Shown in pieces: positions 37,701 through 48,236 of a stretch of 64,000 bases of DNA. How positions within the stretch are numbered: position 1 is the stretch's first letter; every line of letters begins with the position of its first letter. The DNA is from JANRKB01 sp033763695. Lineage in GTDB: Bacteria; Planctomycetota; Phycisphaerae; Phycisphaerales; UBA1924. Under the pieces are notes generated by a model. The model saw only the letters and a list, made by a program, of their open reading frames with translations, was not told where the DNA came from and ran no database searches. The position numbers and the translations under genes are program-made. The stretch spans positions 62,001 through 126,000 of the forward strand of contig JANRKB010000010.1 in the NCBI GenBank assembly GCA_033763695.1. Direction: 5' to 3'.

Positions 37701-38869
37701 CGGAAGTGTCGGTCGACTTTGACGCCGCGGGCTTGGCGAACTGGGCCAAGTCGCGCTTCAACGTCGACATCGACCCGGCGAGCCTCCGTGCGGGCGGCGC
37801 GAAGGAACGCAAGCAGGTCTTCGACATGCTGTTCGACGCGGCGTGCGAGCGTATCGACACCGCGGATCTGACTGGCGTGGAGGGCTTCCTCGCGCCCAAC
37901 TTCGGAGCGTCGCAGCTCTCGCGGTGGGTGCAGGAGAAGTTCGGCATGCAGATCAGCGTGGATGAGATCATCGCCGCGCACAAGGCCGAGGAAAGCAGCG
38001 CGACCGAACTGATCATGAAGCGGGCGCGCGAGCTCTACCAGAAGCGTGAGGCCGAGTATCCCATCGACTATGCGATGGAGATGACGATGCTTCTCATGCG
38101 TCAGTCGCCCGGCGAAGCCGCGGCACACTTGGCGGCGTGGGGTCGCATCCGTTACGGGCTTGACTGGACGCCCGAGAGCGTCATGAAGACCCCGCCGATG
38201 AAGATCCGCGAGACGCTGGCCAACGCGTCGCGTGAGTTCGTCACGTCGGGCAAGCTTGATGCCGCGATCGCCGAGGCGCAGAAGTGCGCTACCGACGATG
38301 AGCTCGATGCGCACCTGAAGGCCAAGTACAACAGCGGCTGGCCTGAGCCGATGAGATACCTTGAGCCGGATGAGCGTCCCAACGCGATCCGCTCGCGGGT
38401 TGAGAACATCCTGCGCGCCGAACTGCTGCAGTTTGAGCGCATGATCATGATCGAGACTCTCGACTCGACATGGCGTGACCACCTTTACGCCATGGACCAG
38501 TTGCGCGACTCGATCAACTTCCGCGCGTTCAGCCAGCAGGACCCACGCATCGAGTACAAGCGCGAAGGTTCGCACATGTTCAAGGCGATGAACCAGACGG
38601 TGCGCGATCGCGTCACCGACTACGTGTTCAAGGCCAAGATCTCGCCGCAGTTGCCGGCACCGATGCCGGCGATGGGCGGTCCCGGCCTGCGCGGCCCGGG
38701 TGCTGGCCCCGCGGGCGGCGGCGGGCAACCGCGTCCTCCGATGCCTCCTCCTCCGCCGTCGGGCGGGGGCGAGCCTTCGCAGCAACCGCCGCAGGGCGGG
38801 CAACAGCCGCGGCCCAGCGGCCCGAGCAGCACCATCAGCGGCCCGGGGTTTGACAGTGTGATCGTCTGA
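34796..38869 (+). CDS. secA: Protein translocase ATPase SecA (very long form)
   Basis: SecA drives protein export through SecYEG. Motifs are complete: Walker A MRTGEGKT near residues 187-194, [20 protein letters not shown] from 296, [10 protein letters not shown] and [19 protein letters not shown]. The product has 1357 residues, against about 900 normally. A coiled-coil insert lies near 332-415 ([18 protein letters not shown]). A second insert of about 200 residues lies near 965-1185, before the conserved [22 protein letters not shown]. The tail is proline/glycine-rich and lacks the usual zinc-binding CxCxSGKK end. The start is at [13 protein letters not shown], with AAAGG upstream. A terminator follows at 38911. 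Confidence 0.96.
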   Translation: [1357 protein letters not shown]

Positions 38870-38910
38870 GCTAGGTCTCAAGCTCTGGACGTGACAACCT
38901 TGTGACCTAG

Positions 38911-38950
38911 CGCGGCGGGCGCATGTGAACACATGCATCCGCCGCGTTTT
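38911..38950 (+). terminator. Terminator after secA
   Basis: The stem CGCGGCGG / CCGCCGCG extends into GCATGT / ACATGC with a GAAC loop and is followed by TTTT. Confidence 0.8.
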
Positions 38951-39002
38951 CCTTTCGTTTGCCCCAAAGATTTGCGGTCAAACGGGTCTGGTTCGCTGTT
39001 TC

Positions 39003-39030
39003 TTGATCGTGACGCCCGCACGGCTATTCT
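39003..39030 (+). promoter_or_regulatory. Promoter of the riboswitch-terC transcript
   Basis: TTGATC (39003-39008) and TATTCT (39025-39030) are 16 bases apart. The predicted start of transcription, about 39037, lies right before the aptamer. Confidence 0.5.
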
Positions 39031-39039
39031 CCCCCGTTC

Positions 39040-39185
39040 TCCGTGCTGGGGAGTAGTCACCCGGTCCTGGCGTCTACGCCAGTTCACCCGGGGCTCCGCG
39101 GGCGTCAACACGGCGATGTGGTGCGAAAGCCTCTCACATCCCCGCCCCTGAGCAGCATCGCGTGCGATGCTCGACAAGACCACAC
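39040..39185 (+). ncRNA. yybP-ykoY (manganese-sensing) riboswitch upstream of terC
   Basis: The conserved 5' element GGGGAGTAGTC is at 39047-39057, GGCGTCAACACGG follows at about 39101-39113, and the 3' element GACAAGACC closes the motif at about 39173-39181. These are the hallmark segments of the Mn2+-binding yybP-ykoY aptamer, which in other bacteria controls Mn2+ exporters such as Alx/TerC and MntP. Between them, several paired stretches (CTGGCGTCTACGCCAG, CGGGCGTC) fit the expected helices. The downstream gene is a TerC family member, as expected. The aptamer boundaries are approximate. Confidence 0.8.
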
Positions 39186-39300
39186 GCCTCGGGTCGGTTC
39201 CATGCCGATTCCGATGTCGCGTCGTGGTCGCTCGGGTCTTGCCCCGTGCGTGCCATCTTTCGTGTGGTTTGTGGCGGTTCGCGTCAGGTCGCGTGTGGCG

Positions 39301-39345
39301 ATCGGTCGCGTTCTGCTGGGCGGTCGCTCGTGCGACCGATGGAAG
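39301..39345 (+). promoter_or_regulatory. Candidate expression platform before terC
   Basis: The segment GCGACCGAT (39332-39340), next to the GGAAG ribosome-binding site (39341-39345), can pair with two upstream copies of CGGTCGC. The near copy (39321-39327) gives a tight hairpin with a TCGT loop; the far copy (39301-39309, ATCGGTCGC) gives a 9-bp stem. The two are mutually exclusive, which is what a translational riboswitch needs. This is inference from pairing only. Confidence 0.4.
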
Positions 39346-39350
39346 ATGTC

Positions 39351-40616
39351 ATGCTCGATCTGATCGAAACTAGTACGCAGGCCTTGAATCTTGCCACCCT
39401 TTCCGGGGTGTCCGGGGGGACACTGGCTGCCACGCTGGCGGATGCGACCCAAGCGGTCGTGTCCACCGGCGGCGACATGAAAGTGTGGGCCTACATCGGC
39501 TTCGTTGGGTTGGTCGTGGTCTTCCTCGCCCTCGATCTCGGCGTCTTTCATCGCGAAGCCCACGAGGTCTCGATGAAGGAAGCCGTGTCGTGGTCCGTGG
39601 TCTGGCTCACGTTGGGCCTGCTCTTTGGCGTCTTTGTGTACTTCGCCTACGAGCGGCACTGGCTGGGCCTTGGTCTCAACACGCCGATGTACGCCGATAC
39701 CGGTGCGATCGTCATGGGAGAGATCACGGGTAAGGTGGCCGCCCAGCAGTACGTGACCGGTTACATCATCGAGAAGTCGCTGGCGATGGACAACATCTTC
39801 GTCATCGCTCTGCTCTTCTCCTTCTTCGCCGTCCCCGCCAAGTACCAGCATCGCGTGCTCTTCTGGGGCATCATCGGTGCCCTCCTCATGCGCGGCGGCA
39901 TGATCTTCCTCGGCGCAGAGCTCATCCAAGCCCAGCAGTGGGTGCTCATCATCTTCGGCGGCTTCCTCGTCCTCACCGCCGTCAAGATGGCCGTGATCAA
40001 GAGCGAAAGCGACCCCAGCCAGAACATCGTCGTGAAGCTCGTCAAGAAGTTCTTCCCCGTCACTGAGTTCTACGACGGCCAGAAGTTCCTCACCAAGCGC
40101 ACGCTCAAGCCCACCTACAGCATCGACCCCAAGACCGGCAAGGAAGTGATGGATCCACCGCCGGCGGGCTCGCTGCGTGCGACGTGGGCCATTACGCCGC
40201 TGATGCTCGCGCTGATCATGGTCGAGATCACCGACCTGGTGTTCGCCGTCGACTCGATCCCCGCGATCTTCGCGATCACCCCTGACCCGTTCATCGTCTT
40301 CACCAGCAACATCTTCGCGATCCTCGGCCTGCGCGCCCTCTACTTCTGCCTCGCCGCCATGATCGCCAAGTTCCGTTACCTCAAGCCCGCGCTCATCCTC
40401 ATCCTGGCGTTCGTCGGCATCAAGCTGCTGCTGCTCTCCGTGCCGCCGTATCTCGACACGTTCGGCTCGTGGATCGGTCAGACGTGGAACGAGGCGAACG
40501 CGATCAAGATCCCCACCGGCATCTCGCTCATGGCGGTGGTGGGGGCTTTGGTGCTGGCGGTCATCGCCTCTGTGCTGAACCCCGCCAAGGAAGATCCCAA
40601 GTCGGGTAACGCGTAA
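39351..40616 (+). CDS. TerC/Alx family integral membrane protein, probable Mn2+ exporter
   Basis: The 421-residue protein has about eight to nine transmembrane helices. TerC signatures are GYIIEKSLAMDNIFVIALLFSFF, YQHRVLFWGIIGALLMRGGMIFLG and MVEITDLVFAVDSIPAIFAIT, the last with the acidic residues proposed to bind metal. Characterised Alx and TerC proteins export manganese. A hydrophilic loop of about 60 residues between helices (KSESDPSQNIVVKLVKKFFPV...) is longer than usual. ATG 39351 has GGAAG 5-9 bases upstream; ATG 39339 is in frame but lacks a site. The yybP-ykoY riboswitch supports a role in manganese homeostasis. Confidence 0.9.
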   Translation: MLDLIETSTQALNLATLSGVSGGTLAATLADATQAVVSTGGDMKVWAYIGFVGLVVVFLALDLGVFHREAHEVSMKEAVSWSVVWLTLGLLFGVFVYFAYERHWLGLGLNTPMYADTGAIVMGEITGKVAAQQYVTGYIIEKSLAMDNIFVIALLFSFFAVPAKYQHRVLFWGIIGALLMRGGMIFLGAELIQAQQWVLIIFGGFLVLTAVKMAVIKSESDPSQNIVVKLVKKFFPVTEFYDGQKFLTKRTLKPTYSIDPKTGKEVMDPPPAGSLRATWAITPLMLALIMVEITDLVFAVDSIPAIFAITPDPFIVFTSNIFAILGLRALYFCLAAMIAKFRYLKPALILILAFVGIKLLLLSVPPYLDTFGSWIGQTWNEANAIKIPTGISLMAVVGALVLAVIASVLNPAKEDPKSGNA

Positions 40617-40646
40617 GCGACACGCGACGGGCACTCACAAATGAAC

Positions 40647-40678
40647 AAGGCCGGGCGACGCGAATCGCCCGGCCTTTT
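40647..40678. terminator. Bidirectional terminator between terC and the FlgI-like gene
   Basis: A 12-bp stem AAGGCCGGGCGA / TCGCCCGGCCTT with a short loop is followed by TT on the plus strand and lies between convergent genes. Confidence 0.8.
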
Positions 40679-40714
40679 CGTTTGGTGCCGGCCGCTCGGT
40701 CCGGCCTGCGTCGA

Positions 40715-42718
40715 TCACTTCTTCGCGTCGGGCTGCTTTGGTGCGATCGGCACGATGGGCGAAGGCGGCGTCGTGTCCGACGGCTTGGCGTCGGGCAGTT
40801 TCTCGCGTGCCTGCGGGTCGAAGACCACTTTCTCTTTCTCGCCCGTGAACTCAGGCCGCTCGCGCCGTCCCTGGGCCTTGGACGCGTCCATCAGCCCGGC
40901 GAGCAGCGTGTCGTCCTCGGTGGCAAAGCCCGCGTTCATCGCCTTGGTTTTGTGCAGCGCATACAGCGAGCCGACCACTTCCGAGTACGTGAAGTTCAGG
41001 CCCGGACCCCCGGTCGATCCCTGCGGGTCACGCGCGAGAAAGTCGATGATGCTCAGCACGCTGTTACCAGGCAGCACCGACTTGGTGACGCTGTCGGTGT
41101 ACCGATCGGTGTAGCGGATGCGAATCGGATCGCCAGGGCCATCCGACGCCATCATGAGACGATTGCCCCACGCTGCGGTCATCATCGGCTGCTTCACGAG
41201 CGGCTCATCGCCGAACACCACGATCTTGGGCCGCCCCTGCTGCGCGATGTACACCAGCGGTTCGCCGAAGGGCACGCGATCCAGCAGGAACTTGCCCTCG
41301 ACCAGCGTGCGTTCAACGCCCTGGATGGAGCCGCGCGGCAGTTCAGCCGCGGCCAGCAGTTCCAGATGCGACGGCGAAATCTCCTTCATCGTCGCCTTGT
41401 TCTCGGCGGCCGCCGCGAGCAGAAGACGCTTGTACTGATTGCGTTCCGCGCGCTGCGCGAGGCCTTCATACGCCGCGACGCGCACGAGCAGTTCCTTCTC
41501 GTTGAGCAGTTCGCGCAGCGTCATGTCGACGACCGCGCCGCCGTCGACTTTGGCGAGCATGTCAATCGCAACCAGACGCTCCTGACCCGTCGAAGTCTGG
41601 ATCATCTTCCGCAGCACATCGGCCGAGCGCGGGTCGCCCATGTTCGCGCCCGCCCGCAGCCCCGCCATCCGCGGCACGTACTCGGCGTTCTCGTACAGCT
41701 GGCGAATCGAAGGCAGCGCCTTGGGCCCAACCGCCTCCAGGCACCAAGTCAGGTCTGCCGCCAGCGTCGGATCGTTCTTGATCGCTTCAACGTAGACGTT
41801 GGCCTGATCCTCGGGCGCGATGCCCAAGCGAGTCTGCACAGCGCTGACGAGCTTGATGAACTCGCCCGGCTTTGCGCGATACGCACCGGGAACGCGGATC
41901 GAGATCACGCTCGCATCGCGCCCGCTCGCGGTGTCGGCCGCGTCGGTCGGGCCGGGCGGGAATCGCGTGTTGATGGCGGAGACGATCGAACGCGCCGTCG
42001 CGTGACTCGGGTTATCAAGCGTGAAGATGATCTTGAGCGGATCCGTCACCACGCCGCCGTCGAGAATGCGTCCGATGGTGCGTGTGATGCCGTCGTCGGT
42101 CTTGCCCGGCTCGGCGAAGGGGTTGATGAACACCGAGCCGCGCGCCGTCGCGAGTCGCTTGGTCTGCACCTTGCCGAAGGCCGAGGGATCGCCGAAGCGC
42201 AGGTCGGTCGTCCACAGCGTGCCGCCTTCGAGGCTCGTCGCGTTGATCGCGCGGACATAGACGTCAAATGAAGTGCCCGCCGGCGCACCGGGCGGCAGCG
42301 CTGCATACACCTCAACGACCGCGACGTTCTGGTCGCGCAGAATGTCGCGCGGGCTCTTGTTCGTCAGTGCGCTGCGTTCGCCAAAGTCGTTGCCGCGACC
42401 GATGCCGCGCAGGCCCATCTCGCGTTCCATCGTCGCCGCGATCGTGTTGTCCAGCGGCAGGCCGCCCGTGCCACGCAGGCCGACGACCAATCCGTACCCC
42501 GCGACGACCTGCGGCTCAATCCCGGTGAATGTGCCCAGGCTTCCCACCGTGCCACGCAGCGCGATCGGCACATCACGCACAACGGGCGTGACGGTGCGGG
42601 CGGCGGGCGGTGGGTCGGAAGAACAGCCGACCAGCAGCAGCGCCGGTCCGACCGCCATCACTGTCGCAAACGCCCCACGCCGGGTCCGAGACCCGTTCCA
42701 CGCACTGTGAATGCCCAT
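40715..42718 (-). CDS. FlgI-like (flagellar P-ring type) lipoprotein with extended C-terminus
   Basis: The product has 667 residues. The signal peptide ends in LLLVGC, so it is a lipoprotein, unlike classical FlgI. Residues about 60-300 resemble FlgI: GIEPQVVAGYGLVVGLRGTGG, SLEGGTLWTTDLRFGD and INPFAEPG. From about 300 there is a helical repeat-like stretch (ERLVAIDMLAKVDGGAVVDM) and a long C-terminal domain not found in FlgI. No other flagellar gene is in the window, so a role in a P-ring is unproven. ATG 42718 has GGAG 9 bases upstream; ATG 42724 is an alternative. Confidence 0.75.
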   Translation of the reverse strand: MGIHSAWNGSRTRRGAFATVMAVGPALLLVGCSSDPPPAARTVTPVVRDVPIALRGTVGSLGTFTGIEPQVVAGYGLVVGLRGTGGLPLDNTIAATMEREMGLRGIGRGNDFGERSALTNKSPRDILRDQNVAVVEVYAALPPGAPAGTSFDVYVRAINATSLEGGTLWTTDLRFGDPSAFGKVQTKRLATARGSVFINPFAEPGKTDDGITRTIGRILDGGVVTDPLKIIFTLDNPSHATARSIVSAINTRFPPGPTDAADTASGRDASVISIRVPGAYRAKPGEFIKLVSAVQTRLGIAPEDQANVYVEAIKNDPTLAADLTWCLEAVGPKALPSIRQLYENAEYVPRMAGLRAGANMGDPRSADVLRKMIQTSTGQERLVAIDMLAKVDGGAVVDMTLRELLNEKELLVRVAAYEGLAQRAERNQYKRLLLAAAAENKATMKEISPSHLELLAAAELPRGSIQGVERTLVEGKFLLDRVPFGEPLVYIAQQGRPKIVVFGDEPLVKQPMMTAAWGNRLMMASDGPGDPIRIRYTDRYTDSVTKSVLPGNSVLSIIDFLARDPQGSTGGPGLNFTYSEVVGSLYALHKTKAMNAGFATEDDTLLAGLMDASKAQGRRERPEFTGEKEKVVFDPQAREKLPDAKPSDTTPPSPIVPIAPKQPDAKK

Positions 42719-43360
42719 GCACATCGTCTCCGTCGCCGATCCGGCACCCTGGCCGCCCGCTCACGCCCGGTCACGGGCGGCGGAGGACTCGGCGAGCAGA
42801 GAAATGTACCCGTTGCGGCGAAGTTGTGTTCCCGCGCTGTGCTCAGATGATCCAAAACCGACCTCAACGAGCTCACCAACACCACAACGCCTTGTGGCCT
42901 GATCTCGGGAGCTTGGGGCCCGATTTCGCGGCGAGCGGGCGCAACTCTGGCAACTGCCAGCACATATTGCGCGAGGGGCTTGCTAAAGCATGGCCAGGAC
43001 GGGCTTTGCGAGGGACCGACTCGGGGTTTTCCACAGCCTGCTCGCGAACGCTGTCGGTTCCGAACGCTGTTCGGGGTCATCTTCACATTGAGCGCAAGCG
43101 ACGCACTGCCAACCATTTGCGCCCAACCGACAGAAAATCCACCAATTCTACCCTCCATTTTGTGGTCCCAATCGGTTGCATGCACGATCTGTAGTGGTAT
43201 GCTCTGGGTCCCTCACCGGCTGGGTGGTCTGTGGGGGCCAAGGATTGTCAGGGGCAGTGAATCCCGCCGTCCGTTCTTGTGTGGGGTTCGTTCGATGATA
43301 TTCTGGCGTCTGCGATGACTCGGCGTCGGCTCCGGCCGCTCCGCTGAGAGGAGTTGTCTC
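42719..43360. other. Intergenic region before dcd, no gene seen
   Basis: Open frames here are short or cover neighbouring genes antisense. The first 450 bases show no feature that I can support. The last part holds the dcd promoter (43176-43203) and a leader of roughly 150 bases. The region is slightly less GC-rich than the coding DNA around it. Confidence 0.5.
43176..43203 (+). promoter_or_regulatory. Probable dcd promoter
   Basis: TTGCAT (43176-43181) and TATGCT (43198-43203) are 16 bases apart. Transcription would start near 43210, giving a 150-base leader. Confidence 0.5.
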
Positions 43361-43933
43361 GTGCCTGTTCTGTCCGATGCGCAAATCCGACGCTTGGTCC
43401 AGATCAAGCCCTTCGAATCCGCCACCAAGCGGCAGGGCAAGATCTCCTACGGCGTCTCGTCCTACGGCTATGACGTGCGGGTTGGGACGCACTTCAAGAT
43501 CTTCACCCCAACGCCTCGCACCGGCGGCATCACCGTCGTTGACCCCAAGAACTTCACCGACGACCTGATGGTCGAGGTCGACACCGCCGTGCTCGGCACC
43601 GACCACGTCATCATCCCGCCCAACTCGTTCGCGCTGTGCGAGACCGTCGAATGGCTCGCGATCCCGCGCGATGTGCTCGCCATCTGCGTCGGCAAGAGCA
43701 CCTACGCCCGCTGCGGCCTGATCGTGAACGTCACGCCGCTGGAGCCCGAGTGGCGCGGCAAGGTGACGCTGGAGATCAGCAACACGACGCCTCTGCCGGC
43801 GCGTGTGTACTCGAACGAAGGCATCGCGCAGTTGATCTTCCTCAAGGCCGACGAAGTGTGCGAGAAGAGCTACGCGGACAAGGCGGGGAAGTACCAGGAT
43901 CAGACGGGGCTGACGTTGCCGAAGGTGGACTAG
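43361..43933 (+). CDS. dcd: dCTP deaminase
   Basis: The 190-residue protein carries GYDVRVGTHFKIFTP, the trimer core LAICVGKSTYARCGLIVNVTPLEPEW with the catalytic Glu, and LEISNTTPLPARVYSNEGIAQLIF. It converts dCTP to dUTP for thymidylate synthesis, or to dUMP if bifunctional; the sequence alone does not settle this. The GTG start at 43361 has GAGAGGAG 7 bases upstream. It precedes nrdJ, also in deoxynucleotide synthesis, with a four-helix-bundle element between them. Confidence 0.95.
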   Translation: MPVLSDAQIRRLVQIKPFESATKRQGKISYGVSSYGYDVRVGTHFKIFTPTPRTGGITVVDPKNFTDDLMVEVDTAVLGTDHVIIPPNSFALCETVEWLAIPRDVLAICVGKSTYARCGLIVNVTPLEPEWRGKVTLEISNTTPLPARVYSNEGIAQLIFLKADEVCEKSYADKAGKYQDQTGLTLPKVD

Positions 43934-43937
43934 AAGG

Positions 43938-43965
43938 GGCATTCGGCATTGGGCATTAGGCATTC
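43938..43965 (+). repeat. Left 28-bp inverted repeat of the four-helix-bundle element
   Basis: Four tandem 7-mers GGCATTN (N = C, G, A, C) start 4 bases after the dcd stop. The right repeat (44357-44384) is its reverse complement at 27 of 28 positions. Confidence 0.85.
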
Positions 43966-43997
43966 GCGGAAGAGCACAGTGTTGACGAGAGCTCACC

Positions 43998-44366
43998 GTG
44001 TCACGAATCGAATCCCACCGTGATCTTCGGGCGTGGCAGTTGGCCTTCGCATTCGGTCTTTCGATCAATCGCGTGACGGAGTCTTTGCCGACTTCGGAAC
44101 GATTCGGATTGGTGAGTCAGTTGCGCCGCGGCGCAGTTTCGGTCGCGAGCAACATCTCCGAGGGATATGGGCGTGGAAGCACGCAGGATTACCTGAGGTT
44201 TCTGAAAGTCGCACGCGGCGCGCTGTTTGAGATCGACACCCAGTTGTTGTTCGGCCGCGAACTGGGGTATCTGAGCGAAGAGACGTATCTGGGGCTGCAT
44301 GAAGAGTGGAATGGCGTGAGCCGGGTGTTGGCGGGGCTGATCAGAAGCCTCGAACCGAATGCCTAA
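43998..44366 (+). CDS. Four-helix-bundle protein (23S rRNA intervening-sequence protein family)
   Basis: The 122-residue protein fits the TIGR02436 family: HRDLRAWQLAFAFGLSINRVTE, SERFGLVSQLRRGAVSVASNISEGYGRGS and KVARGALFEIDTQL. The SNIxEGxGR motif is diagnostic. Members form pentameric four-helix bundles related to Avd of diversity-generating retroelements and may bind nucleic acid; the cellular role is not established. It starts with GTG; no strong ribosome-binding site is visible. It lies between 28-bp inverted repeats and splits dcd from nrdJ. Confidence 0.9.
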   Translation: MSRIESHRDLRAWQLAFAFGLSINRVTESLPTSERFGLVSQLRRGAVSVASNISEGYGRGSTQDYLRFLKVARGALFEIDTQLLFGRELGYLSEETYLGLHEEWNGVSRVLAGLIRSLEPNA

Positions 44367-44384
44367 TGCCTAATGCCGAATGCC
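44357..44384 (-). repeat. Right 28-bp inverted repeat of the four-helix-bundle element
   Basis: Four tandem 7-mers, GAATGCC TAATGCC then TAATGCC and GAATGCC, complement the left repeat with one mismatch. It overlaps the last codons of the four-helix-bundle gene and ends 15 bases before the nrdJ ATG. Confidence 0.85.
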
Positions 44385-44399
44385 AATGGGACGTGAATC

Positions 44400-47861
<3,462 letters not shown>

Positions 47862-47931
47862 GTGTGAGTGTTGATGACGAGGCCGCGGCGATCGGGCCGC
47901 GAGCCTCGAACTGGAGCAGTGGTTGTTCTCG

Positions 47932-47953
47932 GATCAGTGAAGCGAAAGGGAGC
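47932..47953 (+). repeat. Left arm of a 22-bp inverted repeat
   Basis: The arm contains AAGCGAAAGGGAGC. It matches the reverse complement of 48209-48230 at 21 of 22 positions. Confidence 0.8.
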
Positions 47954-48208
47954 ATCTCGTCGGGGCAGCGGCGCGGCTCGCGGCCAACGCGAAACGCATC
48001 GGTGTCCGGGCGACAAGAGACGGCAAGCGGAAGGAACCCTGCTGGGTCGGCGGCCCGGGATGGCGCTGTCGACCAATGCTCGGCTTTCTGACGGAACCAG
48101 ACGGCGGATCGGCCACGACGGCCACACGCCATGGAGGACTTTCGGGCAAGGAGCAGCCCGTGCGCGTGCGAGCAGGCCATGACCGCTCTGCCTGCACGCG
48201 TCCGACGC

Positions 48209-48230
48209 GCTCCCTTTCGCTTCATTGATC
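48209..48230 (-). repeat. Right arm of a 22-bp inverted repeat
   Basis: It contains GCTCCCTTTCGCTT, the complement of the left arm, 255 bases away. Between the arms are nested complementary stretches such as GCGTGC/GCACGC and AGGC/GCCT on the minus strand. Confidence 0.8.
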
Positions 48231-48236
48231 TGAGGA

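Larger units (their letters stand above)
43938..44384 (+). mobile_element. Candidate mobile element: four-helix-bundle gene between 28-bp inverted repeats
   Basis: A 447-bp unit comprises the left repeat, a 32-base spacer, the four-helix-bundle gene and the right repeat. The right repeat supplies the last codons and the TAA stop of the gene. Without the unit, dcd and nrdJ would be separated by 19 bases, a normal operon spacing, so insertion into a dcd-nrdJ operon is the simplest reading. There is no transposase or obvious target duplication. The same protein family occurs in 23S rRNA intervening sequences, which also end in inverted repeats (known of the family). Confidence 0.55.

Noticed and set aside
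34673..38938. A 1421-residue open frame on the minus strand opposite secA
   Set aside because: It is antisense to a clear SecA. Long antisense frames are expected in GC-rich genes with strong third-position bias, and the translated sequence has no domain.
40682..42271. A 529-residue plus-strand open frame opposite the FlgI-like gene
   Set aside because: It is antisense to a protein with a lipobox and a FlgI signature; the arginine/histidine-rich product is not protein-like.
43148..44068. A 306-residue minus-strand open frame spanning the dcd promoter and dcd
   Set aside because: It is antisense to a recognised dCTP deaminase and has no protein-like features.
44385..44399. A cobalamin riboswitch before nrdJ
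   Set aside because: B12-dependent reductases are sometimes neighbours of such elements, but only 15 bases separate the inserted element from the start and no B12-box-like sequence was seen.
47932..48230. RNase P RNA or tmRNA as an explanation for the inverted-repeat segment
   Set aside because: Neither the conserved RNase P core nor a tRNA-like end with TTCGAATC was found on either strand.
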